From Pseudidiomarina atlantica (lineage in GTDB: Bacteria > Pseudomonadota > Gammaproteobacteria > Enterobacterales > Alteromonadaceae), in contig NZ_JPIN01000001.1 in NCBI RefSeq assembly GCF_000753735.1, positions 62,001 through 126,000 of the forward strand: a stretch of DNA of 64,000 bases, written 5' to 3'. Positions 8,537-18,106 of this stretch are shown here, in pieces (position 1 is the stretch's first letter; the number at the start of each line of letters is the position of its first letter). The notes under the pieces were generated by a model. The model was not told the DNA's origin. It worked only from the letters and a program-made list of their open reading frames with translations, and did not search any database. Position numbers and translations under genes: made by a program.

Positions 8537-11023
8537 ATGACGTTGAAAAAGCTATTTTTAAGCGCTCTGCTAGCGAGCGCTGCAATGCCAGCCTACAGTG
8601 CTGAAGAATTTGTCGTAGAGGATATCCGAGTACGCGGTTTACAGCGTGTTGCTCTAGGTGCAGCCCTCACTTACATTCCCATTCGCGTCGGTGATAATGT
8701 CGACAGCGAAGCTATCCAAAGCTCGATTCGCTCTCTTTATTCGTCCACCCACTTTAACGACATCGTGGTGAGTCGCGTTGGCGATACGCTGATCTTTGAA
8801 GTGACCGAACGCCCTACCATCAGTGGTATTGAGTTCGATGGTAACAAAGACATCAAAGACGAGCAGTTGGAGCAAAGTCTTACCGATCAAGGCATTGTCG
8901 AAGGAGAACCATTGGACCTGACGACGATCTCTAGCATCGAGACAGGTTTGGAAGATTTCTATCATTCGATTGGTAAATACAATGCCCAAGTTGATGTGGA
9001 AATTATTCGTCTTGCACGCAACCGGGTGCGCCTCGAAATTGATTTTGATGAAGGTGAGTCTGCTGAAATCGAGCAAATTAACATTGTCGGCAACAGTATC
9101 TTCAGCGATGAAGAGTTGTTAGCTAACCTTGAGTTAAAAGACCAATTACCGTGGTGGAATTTCTTTGGTGCCCGTCAGTATCAGAAACAGCAACTGAGCG
9201 GTGACCTAGAAACGTTAGAATCTTTCTACAAAGACCGTGGCTATCTGACCTTCCAAATCGAATCTGTGCAAGTGAGCATGACGCCAGATCGTTCGGGCGT
9301 TTACATCACCATCAACATCAATGAGGGTGAAATCTTTAACGTGCGCGAAACCAGCGTGATTGGTGACTTGCGTGGTCAACGTGAAGTCGTAGAACGGCTG
9401 ACTAAAATTGAACCAGGCACGCGCTACAGCGCCGCCCAGGTAACCTATCTGGAAGAGCTGGTAGCGAAACTTTATGGTCGCTACGGCTATGCCTATCCAG
9501 AAGTTCGTGCAATCCCAGAAATCGATGAAGAGACCAATGAAGTCGATTTGGTTTTCTCAGTTGACCCAGGTCAGCGTGTTTACGTCAATCGTGTTCAGTT
9601 CCGCGGTAACTCGGTGACTGAAGACGAAGTACTTCGTCGCGAAATGCGTCAGTTCGAGGGTGCACCGCTGAACGAAGATATGGTTGAGCAGGGTAAAATT
9701 CGTCTTGAACGCTTAGGCTTCTTTGAAACGGTAGAAAGCTCAACGACGCGTGTGAATGGTCGTGATGACCTCGTCAACGTCGAGTATCTGGTGAAAGAGC
9801 AGCCTTCAGGCTCATTTAACTTTATGTTCGGTTATGGCGATTATTCGAAATTGCAAATTGGTGTCGGTGTGTCACAAGATAACTTCTTGGGTACCGGTAA
9901 CCGCGCCGCGTTGAACATTAATACTAACCGTTTTAACCGTACCGTTAGCTTGTCGTACACAGACCGTTACTTTACTAAAGACGGTGTCAATTTGTCAGGA
10001 CAGGTGTTCCTTAATGAGTTCGATGCGGGACGCCAAGAGAACTTGATCCGCTACAACACCAAACGTCTTGGTGTTGGTGCAACTATTGGCTTCCCAATTA
10101 ACGAAGTAAGTAGCCTAAGCCTGGGTGGTGTCGCGCGTCGCGAAGAAATCACCAACGTAGAAGGCTACGAACAGGTTAAGCGTTTCTACCAGCCGTACAT
10201 TGACCAACAGGATCCAAACTCAGGTGTTTCGTTTGACATGTTGTCACTTGAAGCGGGTTGGTCGCGCGTCACACTTAACCGTGGTACCTACCCAACCGCC
10301 GGTTCATCGAATCGTCTCAACGCAGAAATTACGGTGCCCGGAAGCGACATTCGTTACTTCCGCGTGAATTACGATTTCAAACACTATTTACCACTGACAC
10401 AAGACCATAGCTTTGTGTTGTTAACCCGCTTTAAAGTCGGTTACGGTAACGGTTACGGATCTGACGATAACGGTAATGATTATATCTTCCCGTTCTATGA
10501 GAACTTCCGAATTGGTGGCAGTGATGACTTGCGCGGTTTCGAAGCGAACACTGTAGGTCCACGTGCGGTATTCCGCTATCCTGAAAGTATCATTGGTCCG
10601 CCGGGGTACAACGGTATTCCAGGTGACTTACCGGTTGGGCCTGGAGCCGACTCGATAGCTGTCAGCCAATACTCGGTAGGTGGTAACGCCATGTACTCGG
10701 GGGGTATCGAGCTTATCGTGCCGACCCCACTGATTAAAGAAGATGCAAAAAATTCCGTGCGTACGAGTATTTATCTTGACGTAGGTAGCGTTTGGGATAC
10801 TGAATTCTTGTATGACGAGTACAGTCAATTGCGCCAAGAAGGCAACTTAGATTATCGTCTTGATGACTTTAGTTCGCCTGATCTTTATCGTGCGTCTGCA
10901 GGTGTAGCGGTACAATGGTTATCGCCGATGGGACCACTAACATTTGCGTTTGGTCGTCCGATCAAAGATTATGAAGGCGATCGCACGCAAACGTTTACCT
11001 TTAACTTTGGTACGACGTTCTAA
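8537..11023 (+). CDS. bamA: Outer membrane protein assembly factor BamA
   Basis: An 828-residue Omp85 protein that inserts beta-barrel proteins into the outer membrane as core of the BAM complex. A signal peptide ([19 protein letters not shown], then EEF) leads into five POTRA domains covering roughly residues 22-420, then a 16-strand barrel. The loop-6 arginine motif appears as DDLRGFEAN around residue 665, and the chain ends in the aromatic FNFGTTF expected of outer-membrane proteins. It sits 35 bases after rseP and 46 before skp. Length is slightly above that of E. coli (810). Confidence 0.97.
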   Translation: MTLKKLFLSALLASAAMPAYSAEEFVVEDIRVRGLQRVALGAALTYIPIRVGDNVDSEAIQSSIRSLYSSTHFNDIVVSRVGDTLIFEVTERPTISGIEFDGNKDIKDEQLEQSLTDQGIVEGEPLDLTTISSIETGLEDFYHSIGKYNAQVDVEIIRLARNRVRLEIDFDEGESAEIEQINIVGNSIFSDEELLANLELKDQLPWWNFFGARQYQKQQLSGDLETLESFYKDRGYLTFQIESVQVSMTPDRSGVYITININEGEIFNVRETSVIGDLRGQREVVERLTKIEPGTRYSAAQVTYLEELVAKLYGRYGYAYPEVRAIPEIDEETNEVDLVFSVDPGQRVYVNRVQFRGNSVTEDEVLRREMRQFEGAPLNEDMVEQGKIRLERLGFFETVESSTTRVNGRDDLVNVEYLVKEQPSGSFNFMFGYGDYSKLQIGVGVSQDNFLGTGNRAALNINTNRFNRTVSLSYTDRYFTKDGVNLSGQVFLNEFDAGRQENLIRYNTKRLGVGATIGFPINEVSSLSLGGVARREEITNVEGYEQVKRFYQPYIDQQDPNSGVSFDMLSLEAGWSRVTLNRGTYPTAGSSNRLNAEITVPGSDIRYFRVNYDFKHYLPLTQDHSFVLLTRFKVGYGNGYGSDDNGNDYIFPFYENFRIGGSDDLRGFEANTVGPRAVFRYPESIIGPPGYNGIPGDLPVGPGADSIAVSQYSVGGNAMYSGGIELIVPTPLIKEDAKNSVRTSIYLDVGSVWDTEFLYDEYSQLRQEGNLDYRLDDFSSPDLYRASAGVAVQWLSPMGPLTFAFGRPIKDYEGDRTQTFTFNFGTTF

Positions 11024-11069
11024 TTCTATATAACGTGCCTTATTATTTTTGAATAACAGGAGTCTTGTA

Positions 11070-11585
11070 GTGAAAGCATTCATGAAAACCACAGTAGCAG
11101 CGGCATTGCTTACGACCGCTATGTTTGCAAATGCGGCTGAAGCGCAGCAGAAAGTAGGTGTTGTGAGCCTGCAAAACGTGTTCCAACAGTTGCCACAAGC
11201 GCAGCAAATTTCTGAGCGTTTGCAAGAAGAGTTCGCTGATGATTTTGCAGAACTTGATAAAATGACCGCTGACTTGCAAGCCTTGCAAGAAAAAGCCGAG
11301 CGTGATGCGCAAATCATGTCACCAACCGAGCGTCTTGAATTAGGTCGCGAAGTAGAAATGCTCGAAGCGCAGCGTCAATTGAAGTATCAAGCATTGCGTG
11401 AAGACAGTGAACGTCGCCAGCAAGAAGAGCGCAACAAGTTAATGATGGAAATTGCGCGCGAAACGCAAGCAGTTGCTCAAGCAGAAGGTTATGATGTGAT
11501 CCTAAACGGCTCATCAGTTATCTACGCTGGAGAAGCTCTTGATATTACTGATGAAGTTGTTGCGAAAATGACGGGTGGAAACTAA
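11070..11585 (+). CDS. skp: Periplasmic chaperone Skp (OmpH family)
   Basis: A 171-residue precursor of the trimeric jellyfish-like chaperone that holds unfolded outer-membrane proteins in transit to BamA. It has a signal peptide (FMKTTVAAALLTTAMFANAAEA), an N-terminal strand KVGVVSLQNVFQQ, a long charged helical hairpin rich in Glu and Gln, and a C-terminal strand GYDVILNGSSVIYAG. I choose GTG at 11070, seven bases after AGGAG; a TTG seven codons earlier and an ATG at 11082 are also in frame. It lies between bamA and lpxD, as usual. Confidence 0.93.
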   Translation: MKAFMKTTVAAALLTTAMFANAAEAQQKVGVVSLQNVFQQLPQAQQISERLQEEFADDFAELDKMTADLQALQEKAERDAQIMSPTERLELGREVEMLEAQRQLKYQALREDSERRQQEERNKLMMEIARETQAVAQAEGYDVILNGSSVIYAGEALDITDEVVAKMTGGN

Positions 11586-11590
11586 GTCAA

Positions 11591-12610
11591 ATGCAGCAAC
11601 TCACTTTGCAACAGTTAGCATCGGTTATCGATGCTGAAGTTGTCGGTGATGATGCAACCCTCATCACCGGCGTTGCAACTCTTGCCTCGGCTAAGCCGGG
11701 GCAAATTGCATTTTTAGCCAACGAAAAATACCGTTCGCAACTTGATTCAACCCAAGCAAGTGCGGTCATTGTGGCACCGAACGTTGAACTGCCGGCGGGA
11801 TTAGCCGCGTTAGTGACCAAGAATCCTTATGCCGGCTTTGCTAAAGTCGCACAACAACTGGATACCACGCCTCGTGCCGCAACTGGCATTGATGCTTCGG
11901 CCCAGATCGCAACGAGCGCACAGCTCGGTAAAAATGTCGCGATTGGACCGTTGACGATTATTGCTGAGGGTGCGGTGATCGGTGACAACGTGCAAATTGG
12001 CGCAGGTAGTTATATAGGGCCGAATGTTAAAATTGGCGCGAACTCCAAGCTTTGGCAACAGGTGGTGATTTATCACGATTGCGAAATCGGTACCGATTGT
12101 CTGCTTCATAGCGGCGTTGTCATTGGTGCCGATGGTTTTGGTTGGGCCAATGAACAAGGCAAGTGGGTGAAGATTCCACAAATTGGCCGCGTTATCATTC
12201 ATGATCGGGTCGATATCGGCGCTAATACTACGGTCGACCGTGGCGCGCTCGATGACACAGTCATCAGCAGTGGTTGTATTATCGATAACCAATGCCAAAT
12301 TGCCCACAATGTTTTTATCGATGAAGATACCGCTATCGCCGGTTGTACCGTGCTCGCGGGAAGCTGTCGTATTGGTAAGCGCTGTTTGATTGGCGGCGCA
12401 ACAGCCATTAATGGCCATATTGAAATTTGTGATGACGTGCAAATTAGTGGTTTTTCCATGGTCATTAAGGCAATTACCGAGCCAGGAGTCTATGCTTCAG
12501 GTATCCCTGCTGCACCGCACCGCGAATGGCGACGCAATGGCGCGCGCTATCGTCAGCTTGACGACTTATTCCAACGCGTGAAGCAGCTCGAAAAGAAACT
12601 AGCCGAATAA
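11591..12610 (+). CDS. lpxD: UDP-3-O-(3-hydroxyacyl)glucosamine N-acyltransferase
   Basis: This 339-residue hexapeptide-repeat acyltransferase adds the second acyl chain in lipid A synthesis. The N-terminal uridine-binding domain (about residues 1-100) precedes a left-handed beta-helix with repeated IG-x-x-x-x units and a C-terminal helix. The catalytic histidine is H239 in the CQIAHNVFID segment, the same number as in E. coli LpxD. It is five bases after skp and starts the lpxD-fabZ-lpxA-lpxB group. Confidence 0.97.
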   Translation: MQQLTLQQLASVIDAEVVGDDATLITGVATLASAKPGQIAFLANEKYRSQLDSTQASAVIVAPNVELPAGLAALVTKNPYAGFAKVAQQLDTTPRAATGIDASAQIATSAQLGKNVAIGPLTIIAEGAVIGDNVQIGAGSYIGPNVKIGANSKLWQQVVIYHDCEIGTDCLLHSGVVIGADGFGWANEQGKWVKIPQIGRVIIHDRVDIGANTTVDRGALDDTVISSGCIIDNQCQIAHNVFIDEDTAIAGCTVLAGSCRIGKRCLIGGATAINGHIEICDDVQISGFSMVIKAITEPGVYASGIPAAPHREWRRNGARYRQLDDLFQRVKQLEKKLAE

Positions 12611-12628
12611 TTCATCTGGAGACGCGTT

Positions 12629-13087
12629 TTGTCAGCTTCTGATTCAGCTTTTGATATCCATGAAATCATGCGTTTATTACCGCATCGCTATCCTTTTTTG
12701 CTGGTCGATAAGGTGGTGAGTTGTGATGCGCAAACACAGATACACGCCGTCAAGAACGTTAGCGTGAACGAAAATCTTTTTACTGGTCACTTTCCAGATA
12801 ACCCGATTTTTCCGGGCGTATTAATTCTTGAGGCGCTCGCGCAAGCTGCCGGCTTGTTAGGCTTTAAGATCACCGAAAGCAAGCCAGGAGTGAATGACCT
12901 ATACTTATTTGCCGGCGTCGACAATGCACGCTTTAAGCGACAAGTTTTGCCTGGCGACCAACTGAATCTGCACGTTACGTTTGAAAAAGAGCGTCGCGGT
13001 ATTTGGGTCTTTAAAGGTCGCGCCGAGGTTGATGGTGAATTGGCCTGCAGTGCCGATATTATTTGCGCAAGAAGAGAAACCAAGTGA
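12629..13087 (+). CDS. fabZ: 3-hydroxyacyl-ACP dehydratase
   Basis: A 152-residue hotdog-fold dehydratase of fatty acid synthesis. The catalytic pair is H54 in FTGHFPDNPIFPG and E68 in LILEALAQAAG, and MRLLPHRYPFLLVD is the conserved N-terminal segment. Translation begins at TTG (12629) with a CTGGAGA ribosome-binding site; E. coli fabZ also uses TTG. It competes with LpxA/LpxD for hydroxyacyl-ACP, so being in the same operon as the lpx genes couples phospholipid and lipid A supply. Its stop overlaps the lpxA start. Confidence 0.97.
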   Translation: MSASDSAFDIHEIMRLLPHRYPFLLVDKVVSCDAQTQIHAVKNVSVNENLFTGHFPDNPIFPGVLILEALAQAAGLLGFKITESKPGVNDLYLFAGVDNARFKRQVLPGDQLNLHVTFEKERRGIWVFKGRAEVDGELACSADIICARRETK

Positions 13088-13848
13088 TACATCCAACGGC
13101 CATCATTGATGAAAGCGCGGTCATCGGTAACAACGTAAGCATCGGTCCATACAGTATTATTGGCGCCGATGTGGTGATTGGTGATGATTGCTGGATTGGG
13201 CCGCATGTGGTGTTACGCGGTCCGACAACCCTAGGTAAAGGGAATAAAATTTTTCAGTTTTCATCGGTGGGTGAAGACTGCCAAGACAAGAAGTATGCCG
13301 GCGAACCTACACGACTCGAGATCGGTGACTTTAATGTCATTCGCGAGTGTGTAACGATTCACCGGGGTACGATCCAAGATCAAGGCCTGACCCAAATTGG
13401 CAGTCACAACTTGCTGATGGCTTATGTGCACGTCGCGCACGATTGTGTGGTGGGCGATAACGTCATTTTAGCCAATAACACCACCTTGGCGGGCCACGTC
13501 TATGTTGGCGACTGGGCTATTTTAGGTGGTTTTACAGGGGTTCATCAGTTCTGCCACATCGGCGAGCATGCCTTTACTGCGGTCAATTCCGTGGTAGTGC
13601 AAGATATTCCTCCGTACATCATGGCGCAGGGACATAATGCGGTGCCGCGCACCATTAACAGTGAAGGTTTGCGCCGCCGTGGTTTTACCAGCGAGCAAAT
13701 CATGACCATTAAACGTGCGTTCCGGACGCTTTATCGCAAAGGGTTAACTGTTGATGAAGCCATTGCCGAAATGGAAGGGTGGTCGGCGCCAGAATTGGCC
13801 AGCTTTATTGCTTTTGTACAAACCAGTAAACGTGGCATCATCCGTTAG
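13084..13848 (+). CDS. lpxA: UDP-N-acetylglucosamine O-acyltransferase
   Basis: This enzyme, first in lipid A synthesis, transfers a 3-hydroxyacyl chain to the 3-OH of UDP-GlcNAc. It is a left-handed beta-helix of hexapeptide repeats (for example AVIGNNVSIGPYSIIG) with a C-terminal helical part. H116 and H119 in AYVHVAHD match the conserved active-site histidines, H119 being the catalytic base by alignment with E. coli H125. I choose GTG at 13084, overlapping the fabZ stop as GTGA and giving 254 residues that begin (M)IHPTAI; E. coli LpxA has 262. Confidence 0.96.
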   Translation: MIHPTAIIDESAVIGNNVSIGPYSIIGADVVIGDDCWIGPHVVLRGPTTLGKGNKIFQFSSVGEDCQDKKYAGEPTRLEIGDFNVIRECVTIHRGTIQDQGLTQIGSHNLLMAYVHVAHDCVVGDNVILANNTTLAGHVYVGDWAILGGFTGVHQFCHIGEHAFTAVNSVVVQDIPPYIMAQGHNAVPRTINSEGLRRRGFTSEQIMTIKRAFRTLYRKGLTVDEAIAEMEGWSAPELASFIAFVQTSKRGIIR

Positions 13849-13862
13849 CAGCTGAGCTTTTC

Positions 13863-15026
13863 ATGACTGATACCTCTTCTGTATTACGCGTTGCCCTGAT
13901 CGCCGGTGAACATTCCGGCGATTTGTTGGGCGCGGGTTTAATGCGTGCACTGAAACAGCAACATGCTGCCATTGAGTTTGTTGGCGTCGGCGGTCCATTG
14001 ATGGCAGCCGAAGGTTTGCAAAGCCTAGTACCGATGGAAGATTTGGCGGTGATGGGATTGGCCGAGGTGCTCGGTAGCTTGCGTAAGCTGCTCGCACATC
14101 GCAAATACATTGTGCAAACCTTGCTCGCTGATCGGCCTGCGGTGTTCATTGGTATTGATGCCCCAGATTTTAACCTACCCATTGCCAAGCGCTTAAAAGC
14201 GCAGGGCATTAAAACCATGCATTATGTTAGCCCAAGTGTTTGGGCGTGGCGGCAGGGGCGCATCAAAGGCATTAAACAAAGTGTGGACCATGTGCTGTGT
14301 TTATTGCCGTTTGAAAAAGCGTTTTACGATCAGCATGACTTACCGGCTACTTTTGTAGGACATCCGTTGGCCGATAGTATTCCAATGGAATGGCAACAGA
14401 CGTCAGCACGAAAGCAGCTCGAGCTCGACCCACAACAAACTATTATTGCACTGCTGCCCGGTAGTCGTGGCGGTGAAATTGCCCGCATGGGTCCCTCGTT
14501 CTTGCAAGCCGCAGCGCTGTATCAGCAACGGCATCCAGGTACGCAGTTTATCAGCCCCATGATTTCAACTGCGCGTGCGGAGCAGTTTCGTGCGCTACAA
14601 CAACAAATAGCGCCTGATTTGGATTTGCTGTTGATGGATGGTAAGTCGCGCGAAGTGATGGCGGCCGCCGATGGTTTGTTGCTCACGTCGGGCACAGTGA
14701 CGCTCGAGGCGATGCTGATCAAACGACCTATGGTGGTTGCTTATCGGTTCAACTGGCTTAGTTATCACATCATCAAGCGCATGTTTAAAGCGCCATTTTT
14801 TAGTTTGCCAAACTTGTTGGCCAAACGCGAAGTCGTGCCCGAATTATTACAACAAGCGGTAACACCCGCTAATTTGGTTCAGGCACTAGAAACGCAGATG
14901 GGATCAACGCATGCGGCTGAGCAATATCAATTATTTAGTGATATTCACAAGAGTTTGCAGAAAGACGCGGATGCAATTGCTGCAAAAGTCGCACTAACAC
15001 TCGCTCAATCTGACTTTCAATTCTAA
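13863..15026 (+). CDS. lpxB: Lipid A disaccharide synthase
   Basis: A 387-residue GT19 glycosyltransferase, peripheral on the inner membrane, that joins UDP-diacylglucosamine and lipid X into the lipid A disaccharide. Recognisable segments are ALIAGEHSGDLLGAGLM at the N-terminus, FIGIDAPDFN, HYVSPSVWAWRQGR, LPFEKAFYDQH, FVGHPLADSI and LLPGSRGGEI. It is the last gene of the lpx group. In Enterobacteria rnhB and dnaE follow; here a 91-base gap with no clear terminator leads to unrelated redox genes, marking a rearrangement point. Confidence 0.97.
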   Translation: MTDTSSVLRVALIAGEHSGDLLGAGLMRALKQQHAAIEFVGVGGPLMAAEGLQSLVPMEDLAVMGLAEVLGSLRKLLAHRKYIVQTLLADRPAVFIGIDAPDFNLPIAKRLKAQGIKTMHYVSPSVWAWRQGRIKGIKQSVDHVLCLLPFEKAFYDQHDLPATFVGHPLADSIPMEWQQTSARKQLELDPQQTIIALLPGSRGGEIARMGPSFLQAAALYQQRHPGTQFISPMISTARAEQFRALQQQIAPDLDLLLMDGKSREVMAAADGLLLTSGTVTLEAMLIKRPMVVAYRFNWLSYHIIKRMFKAPFFSLPNLLAKREVVPELLQQAVTPANLVQALETQMGSTHAAEQYQLFSDIHKSLQKDADAIAAKVALTLAQSDFQF

Positions 15027-15117
15027 AAAATCGAACGTTATACTCATAATTTAGCGCTCATCAATCGAATTAATTCCATCTATACTGTCACTAAATTCGC
15101 AAATGAAAGGTGAAGTA

Positions 15118-16074
15118 ATGGGCTTACTTGTTGATGGAAAGTGGCAAGACAAATGGTATGACACTGACAAGCATGGTGGTAAATTTGAGCGCAGCGCGGC
15201 GCAATTCCGCAACTGGATCGAAGCCGAGGCGGACGCGCAGTTTCCTGCGCAGTCAGGCCGTTATCACTTGTATGTGTCCTTTGCTTGTCCTTGGGCACAT
15301 CGTACGCTCATTTTCCGCAAGCTCAAAGGCTTAGAGGATCATATTAGTGTGTCAGCGGTGCATCCGTTGATGCTCGAGAATGGTTGGGAGTTTGCCGACG
15401 CGCCGTTAGCAGATCCACTTTACGATCATGATTTCATGTACCAGCTTTATCTGCGCGCCAATCCCAATTACAGTGGCCGAGTTACGGTGCCAGTACTTTG
15501 GGACAAACAAGAGCAAACTATCGTTAGCAACGAGTCGGCCGATATCATTCGGATGTTCAATAGTGCGTTCAATGAGTTGACCGGTAATACGCTCGATTTC
15601 TATCCGCAAGAATTGCGTGAGGAAATTGATGCGATCAATGCGGTGGTTTATGACAACGTCAATAATGGCGTCTACAAAAGTGGTTTTGCTACCAGTCAAA
15701 GTGCTTACGAAGAGGCTTTTGATGCCTTGTTCGCGACACTCGATGAGCTTGAACAGCGCTTACAGCAACAACGGTTTCTGGCGGGTGATCAAGTGACAGA
15801 GGCGGATTGGCGCTTGTTTACCACTTTAGTGCGCTTCGACGCGGTGTATCATGGCCACTTTAAGTGTAACCAAAAGCGCATCGTCGATTATCCAGCGTTG
15901 TGGGATTATGTTCGCGCTTTGTACCAAGTGCCGGGTGTTGCGGAAACTGTGGTAATGGATCATATCAAGACGCATTACTATGCCAGTCATACGATGATCA
16001 ACCCAACTCAGATAGTGCCACGCGGTCCTGCGATCGATTTTCTGGCACCACATACACGAGGAGAGGTGTTATGA
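15118..16074 (+). CDS. yqjG: Glutathionyl-hydroquinone reductase (YqjG/ECM4-type GST)
   Basis: A 318-residue xi-class glutathione transferase that reduces glutathionyl-hydroquinones by thiol exchange. The start MGLLVDGKWQDKWYDTD is typical of the family, the thioredoxin-fold domain carries the catalytic cysteine C57 in FACPWAHRT, and the all-helical C-terminal domain includes QVTEADWRLFTTLVRFD and YPALWDYVRALYQ. I prefer ATG 15118, eight bases after AAAGGTGA, over an ATG five codons earlier. Its stop overlaps the pirin start, so the two are translationally coupled. Confidence 0.92.
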   Translation: MGLLVDGKWQDKWYDTDKHGGKFERSAAQFRNWIEAEADAQFPAQSGRYHLYVSFACPWAHRTLIFRKLKGLEDHISVSAVHPLMLENGWEFADAPLADPLYDHDFMYQLYLRANPNYSGRVTVPVLWDKQEQTIVSNESADIIRMFNSAFNELTGNTLDFYPQELREEIDAINAVVYDNVNNGVYKSGFATSQSAYEEAFDALFATLDELEQRLQQQRFLAGDQVTEADWRLFTTLVRFDAVYHGHFKCNQKRIVDYPALWDYVRALYQVPGVAETVVMDHIKTHYYASHTMINPTQIVPRGPAIDFLAPHTRGEVL

Positions 16075-16907
16075 GTAGCATTTTAAGCCGTCATCGGGGA
16101 ATGCCTGCACAAGATGGTGCAGGGGTGAAATTGACGCGGGTGATCAATCAACCGTCGCTGCGTTATCAAGATCCATTTTTGATGCTGGATGAGTTTCGTT
16201 CGGATAATCCAAACGATTATATTGCTGGCTTTCCGCCACATCCGCATCGTGGTTTTGTGACTTTGACTTATATGCTTGCTGGGTGCATGGAGCATAAAGA
16301 TTCTGTGGGCAACACCGGCTTAGTCGAAGCTGGTGGAGCACAGTGGATGAAAGCAGCGCGTGGCATCATTCATGCAGAAATGCCGAAGCAGGAAGACGGG
16401 TTAATGTGGGGCTTCCAGTTATGGATCAACTTGCCAGCGAAAGAGAAAATGAGTCCTGCAGCTTGGGCGGATCATCCCGCCGATAAGATCCCTGAAGTGG
16501 ATGTGCAGGGCGTAACCGTTCGCGTTGTTGCCGGGGAGTTTAAGCATGGTGAACAAACCGCTAGCGGGCCCATTCAACAAGCCGAACAACAGTTTCAAAT
16601 GCTGGATTTGCGCTTCGCCGCAGATACTGCGATTGAACTGCCAGCTGGACAGCAACAGACAAGACTTGCTTATGTTTATCAAGGCACTGTGACGCTCAAT
16701 GGCGAAACCGTTGAGCGTGGCGAATTGGTACGTCTCGATAACAACGGTGTATTACAGTTGCAAGCCGCTAGCGAGGCAGGCATGCTGGTGTTGGCAGGGC
16801 AACCTATTGGCGAGCCCGTAGCGCAATATGGCCCGTTTGTGATGAATTCACAGCAGGAAATTGAGCAGGCCATTCGCGATTATCAAAGCGGTAAATTGAC
16901 CGCCTAA
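16071..16907 (+). CDS. Pirin family bicupin protein
   Basis: A 278-residue protein with the pirin bicupin fold. The N-terminal cupin carries the four metal ligands H57, H59 (PPHPHRGF), H101 and E103 (IIHAEMP). Some bacterial pirins are quercetin 2,3-dioxygenases; others bind regulators or enzymes, so the role here is uncertain. The start overlaps the preceding reductase stop as ATGA behind GAGGAGAGG. Its place between a hydroquinone-handling transferase and a quinone reductase suggests a role in aromatic or quinone redox chemistry; that is inference. Confidence 0.88.
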   Translation: MSSILSRHRGMPAQDGAGVKLTRVINQPSLRYQDPFLMLDEFRSDNPNDYIAGFPPHPHRGFVTLTYMLAGCMEHKDSVGNTGLVEAGGAQWMKAARGIIHAEMPKQEDGLMWGFQLWINLPAKEKMSPAAWADHPADKIPEVDVQGVTVRVVAGEFKHGEQTASGPIQQAEQQFQMLDLRFAADTAIELPAGQQQTRLAYVYQGTVTLNGETVERGELVRLDNNGVLQLQAASEAGMLVLAGQPIGEPVAQYGPFVMNSQQEIEQAIRDYQSGKLTA

Positions 16908-16934
16908 AATTTCATAAGTAGGTAAGGAACCGGT

Positions 16935-17915
16935 ATGACGTATAGTGCACAAGGCTACTTTGTTCGTGACCAACAACCGCAGCTAGAAGCGTTTGAATTG
17001 GCCACGCCGCAGTTGGATGAAGTGGTGATTGAGGTTACGCATACCGGTATTAATCGTGCCGATTTAATGCAAATTGCTGGTGCTTACCCACCCCCAGCTG
17101 GGGCATCTGAAGTCCTAGGTTTAGAAGCTAGCGGTAAGGTCATTGCGGTGGGCCCCGCGGTGAGTCGATTACAAATTGGCGATGACGTCTGCGCGCTGTT
17201 AGCAGGCGGTGGTTATGCGAGTCATGTGTTAGTCAGTGAACAACAGGTCGCGCGTTTACCTCTGGGACTCTCGTTGGCGACGGGGGCGGCTATTTGTGAA
17301 GCCTATGCCACGGCATGGTTTAATCTTTACCAAGTGGCTGGGATTCAAGCGCACGAACGCGTGTTACTGCATGCTGGTGCCAGTAGTGTTGGCTTAGCGG
17401 CCTTACAATTGTTGGTGCAAGCCGGGCACGAAGTGTTTGTCACTGCGGGCAGTGACGATAAACTTGCTTTGTGTCGCCAATTGGGCGCAACCGGCACTTG
17501 GAACCGCCACCAAGGCAGTTTTGTGGATGCGGTTAAGGCATGGGGCGGGGCAGATATTATTATTGATCCTGTCGCCGGCGATTACTTAGCGCAAGATCAA
17601 CAGGTATTGAATCTCGATGGTCGCATTGTGGTGTTGGGTCTAATGGGGGGCCGCGGCGCTGACATTGACGTAGGGCGACTGTTGATGAAACGTCAACGAA
17701 TTCAAGGCAGCACCTTGCGGAGTCAGCCTTTGGCAGTAAAAGGGCGCATTATGCGGGCGTTGGAACAGGACGTTTGGCCGCTACTGAAAAGTGGCAAATG
17801 CCAAGCTTTAATTGAGCAGATCTACCCGCTTGCTGAGCTTAATACGGCGTTACAGCAACTACAGGAAAATCGGACACAAGGAAAGTTAGTACTGGAGTGG
17901 CCGCTGGCGACCTAA
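16935..17915 (+). CDS. Zinc-free quinone oxidoreductase (MDR family)
   Basis: A 326-residue medium-chain dehydrogenase/reductase of the NAD(P)H:quinone oxidoreductase type, like human PIG3/TP53I3. Signatures are HTGINRADLMQIAGAYPPP and VLGLEASGKV in the N-terminal domain and the Rossmann loop HAGASSVGLAALQL (AGASSVG at 147-153). The zinc-binding cysteines and histidines of alcohol dehydrogenases are absent. It follows the pirin gene by 27 bases with an AAGGA site and probably closes the three-gene operon. Substrate is not determinable from sequence. Confidence 0.9.
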   Translation: MTYSAQGYFVRDQQPQLEAFELATPQLDEVVIEVTHTGINRADLMQIAGAYPPPAGASEVLGLEASGKVIAVGPAVSRLQIGDDVCALLAGGGYASHVLVSEQQVARLPLGLSLATGAAICEAYATAWFNLYQVAGIQAHERVLLHAGASSVGLAALQLLVQAGHEVFVTAGSDDKLALCRQLGATGTWNRHQGSFVDAVKAWGGADIIIDPVAGDYLAQDQQVLNLDGRIVVLGLMGGRGADIDVGRLLMKRQRIQGSTLRSQPLAVKGRIMRALEQDVWPLLKSGKCQALIEQIYPLAELNTALQQLQENRTQGKLVLEWPLAT

Positions 17916-17922
17916 GAAAAAG

Positions 17923-18007
17923 TGGTGGAGGGGGCAGGATTCGAACCTGCGAAGGCTGAGCCGTCAGATTTACAGTCTGATCCCTTTGACCGCTCGGGAA
18001 CCCCTCC
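17923..18007 (-). tRNA. tRNA-Tyr (anticodon GTA)
   Basis: The minus strand reads as a class II tRNA of 85 bases including an encoded CCA end. The acceptor stem GGAGGGG pairs with CCCCTCC, the anticodon GTA is complementary to 17971-17973 in the CTGTAAATC loop, a long variable arm follows, and the T loop is GGTTCGAATCC. Apart from a handful of changes it matches E. coli tRNA-Tyr. It stands alone rather than in a tRNA cluster, seven bases past the stop of the convergent quinone oxidoreductase. Confidence 0.97.
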
Positions 18008-18022
18008 ACGCAAAGAGCCGGC

Positions 18023-18050
18023 ATGATAGCAGATTGAGCCTCACTGTAAA
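18023..18050 (-). promoter_or_regulatory. tRNA-Tyr promoter
   Basis: On the minus strand TTTACA (18050-18045) and TATCAT (18028-18023) are 16 bases apart and followed by GCCGGC, a GC-rich discriminator of the type found at stringently controlled stable-RNA promoters. It lies 15 bases before the mature tRNA 5' end. Confidence 0.7.
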
Positions 18051-18106
18051 CCCCGCTATCATAAAAGACGCTTTATATTCTGTTGTCTTCCTACAGGTTG
18101 CTTAAT

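Noticed and set aside
11810-12442. Long open frame (210 codons) on the minus strand opposite lpxD
   Set aside because: It is antisense to the strongly conserved lpxD, has no recognisable domains and no ribosome-binding context.
15051-15086. TATACT at 15081 as a promoter for the quinone/redox operon
   Set aside because: No acceptable -35 box lies 16-18 bases upstream, so I left it out of the annotation.
18081-18097. CTGT...ACAG sequence before xerD resembling a LexA box
   Set aside because: The half-sites are nine bases apart rather than eight and flanking bases do not fit.
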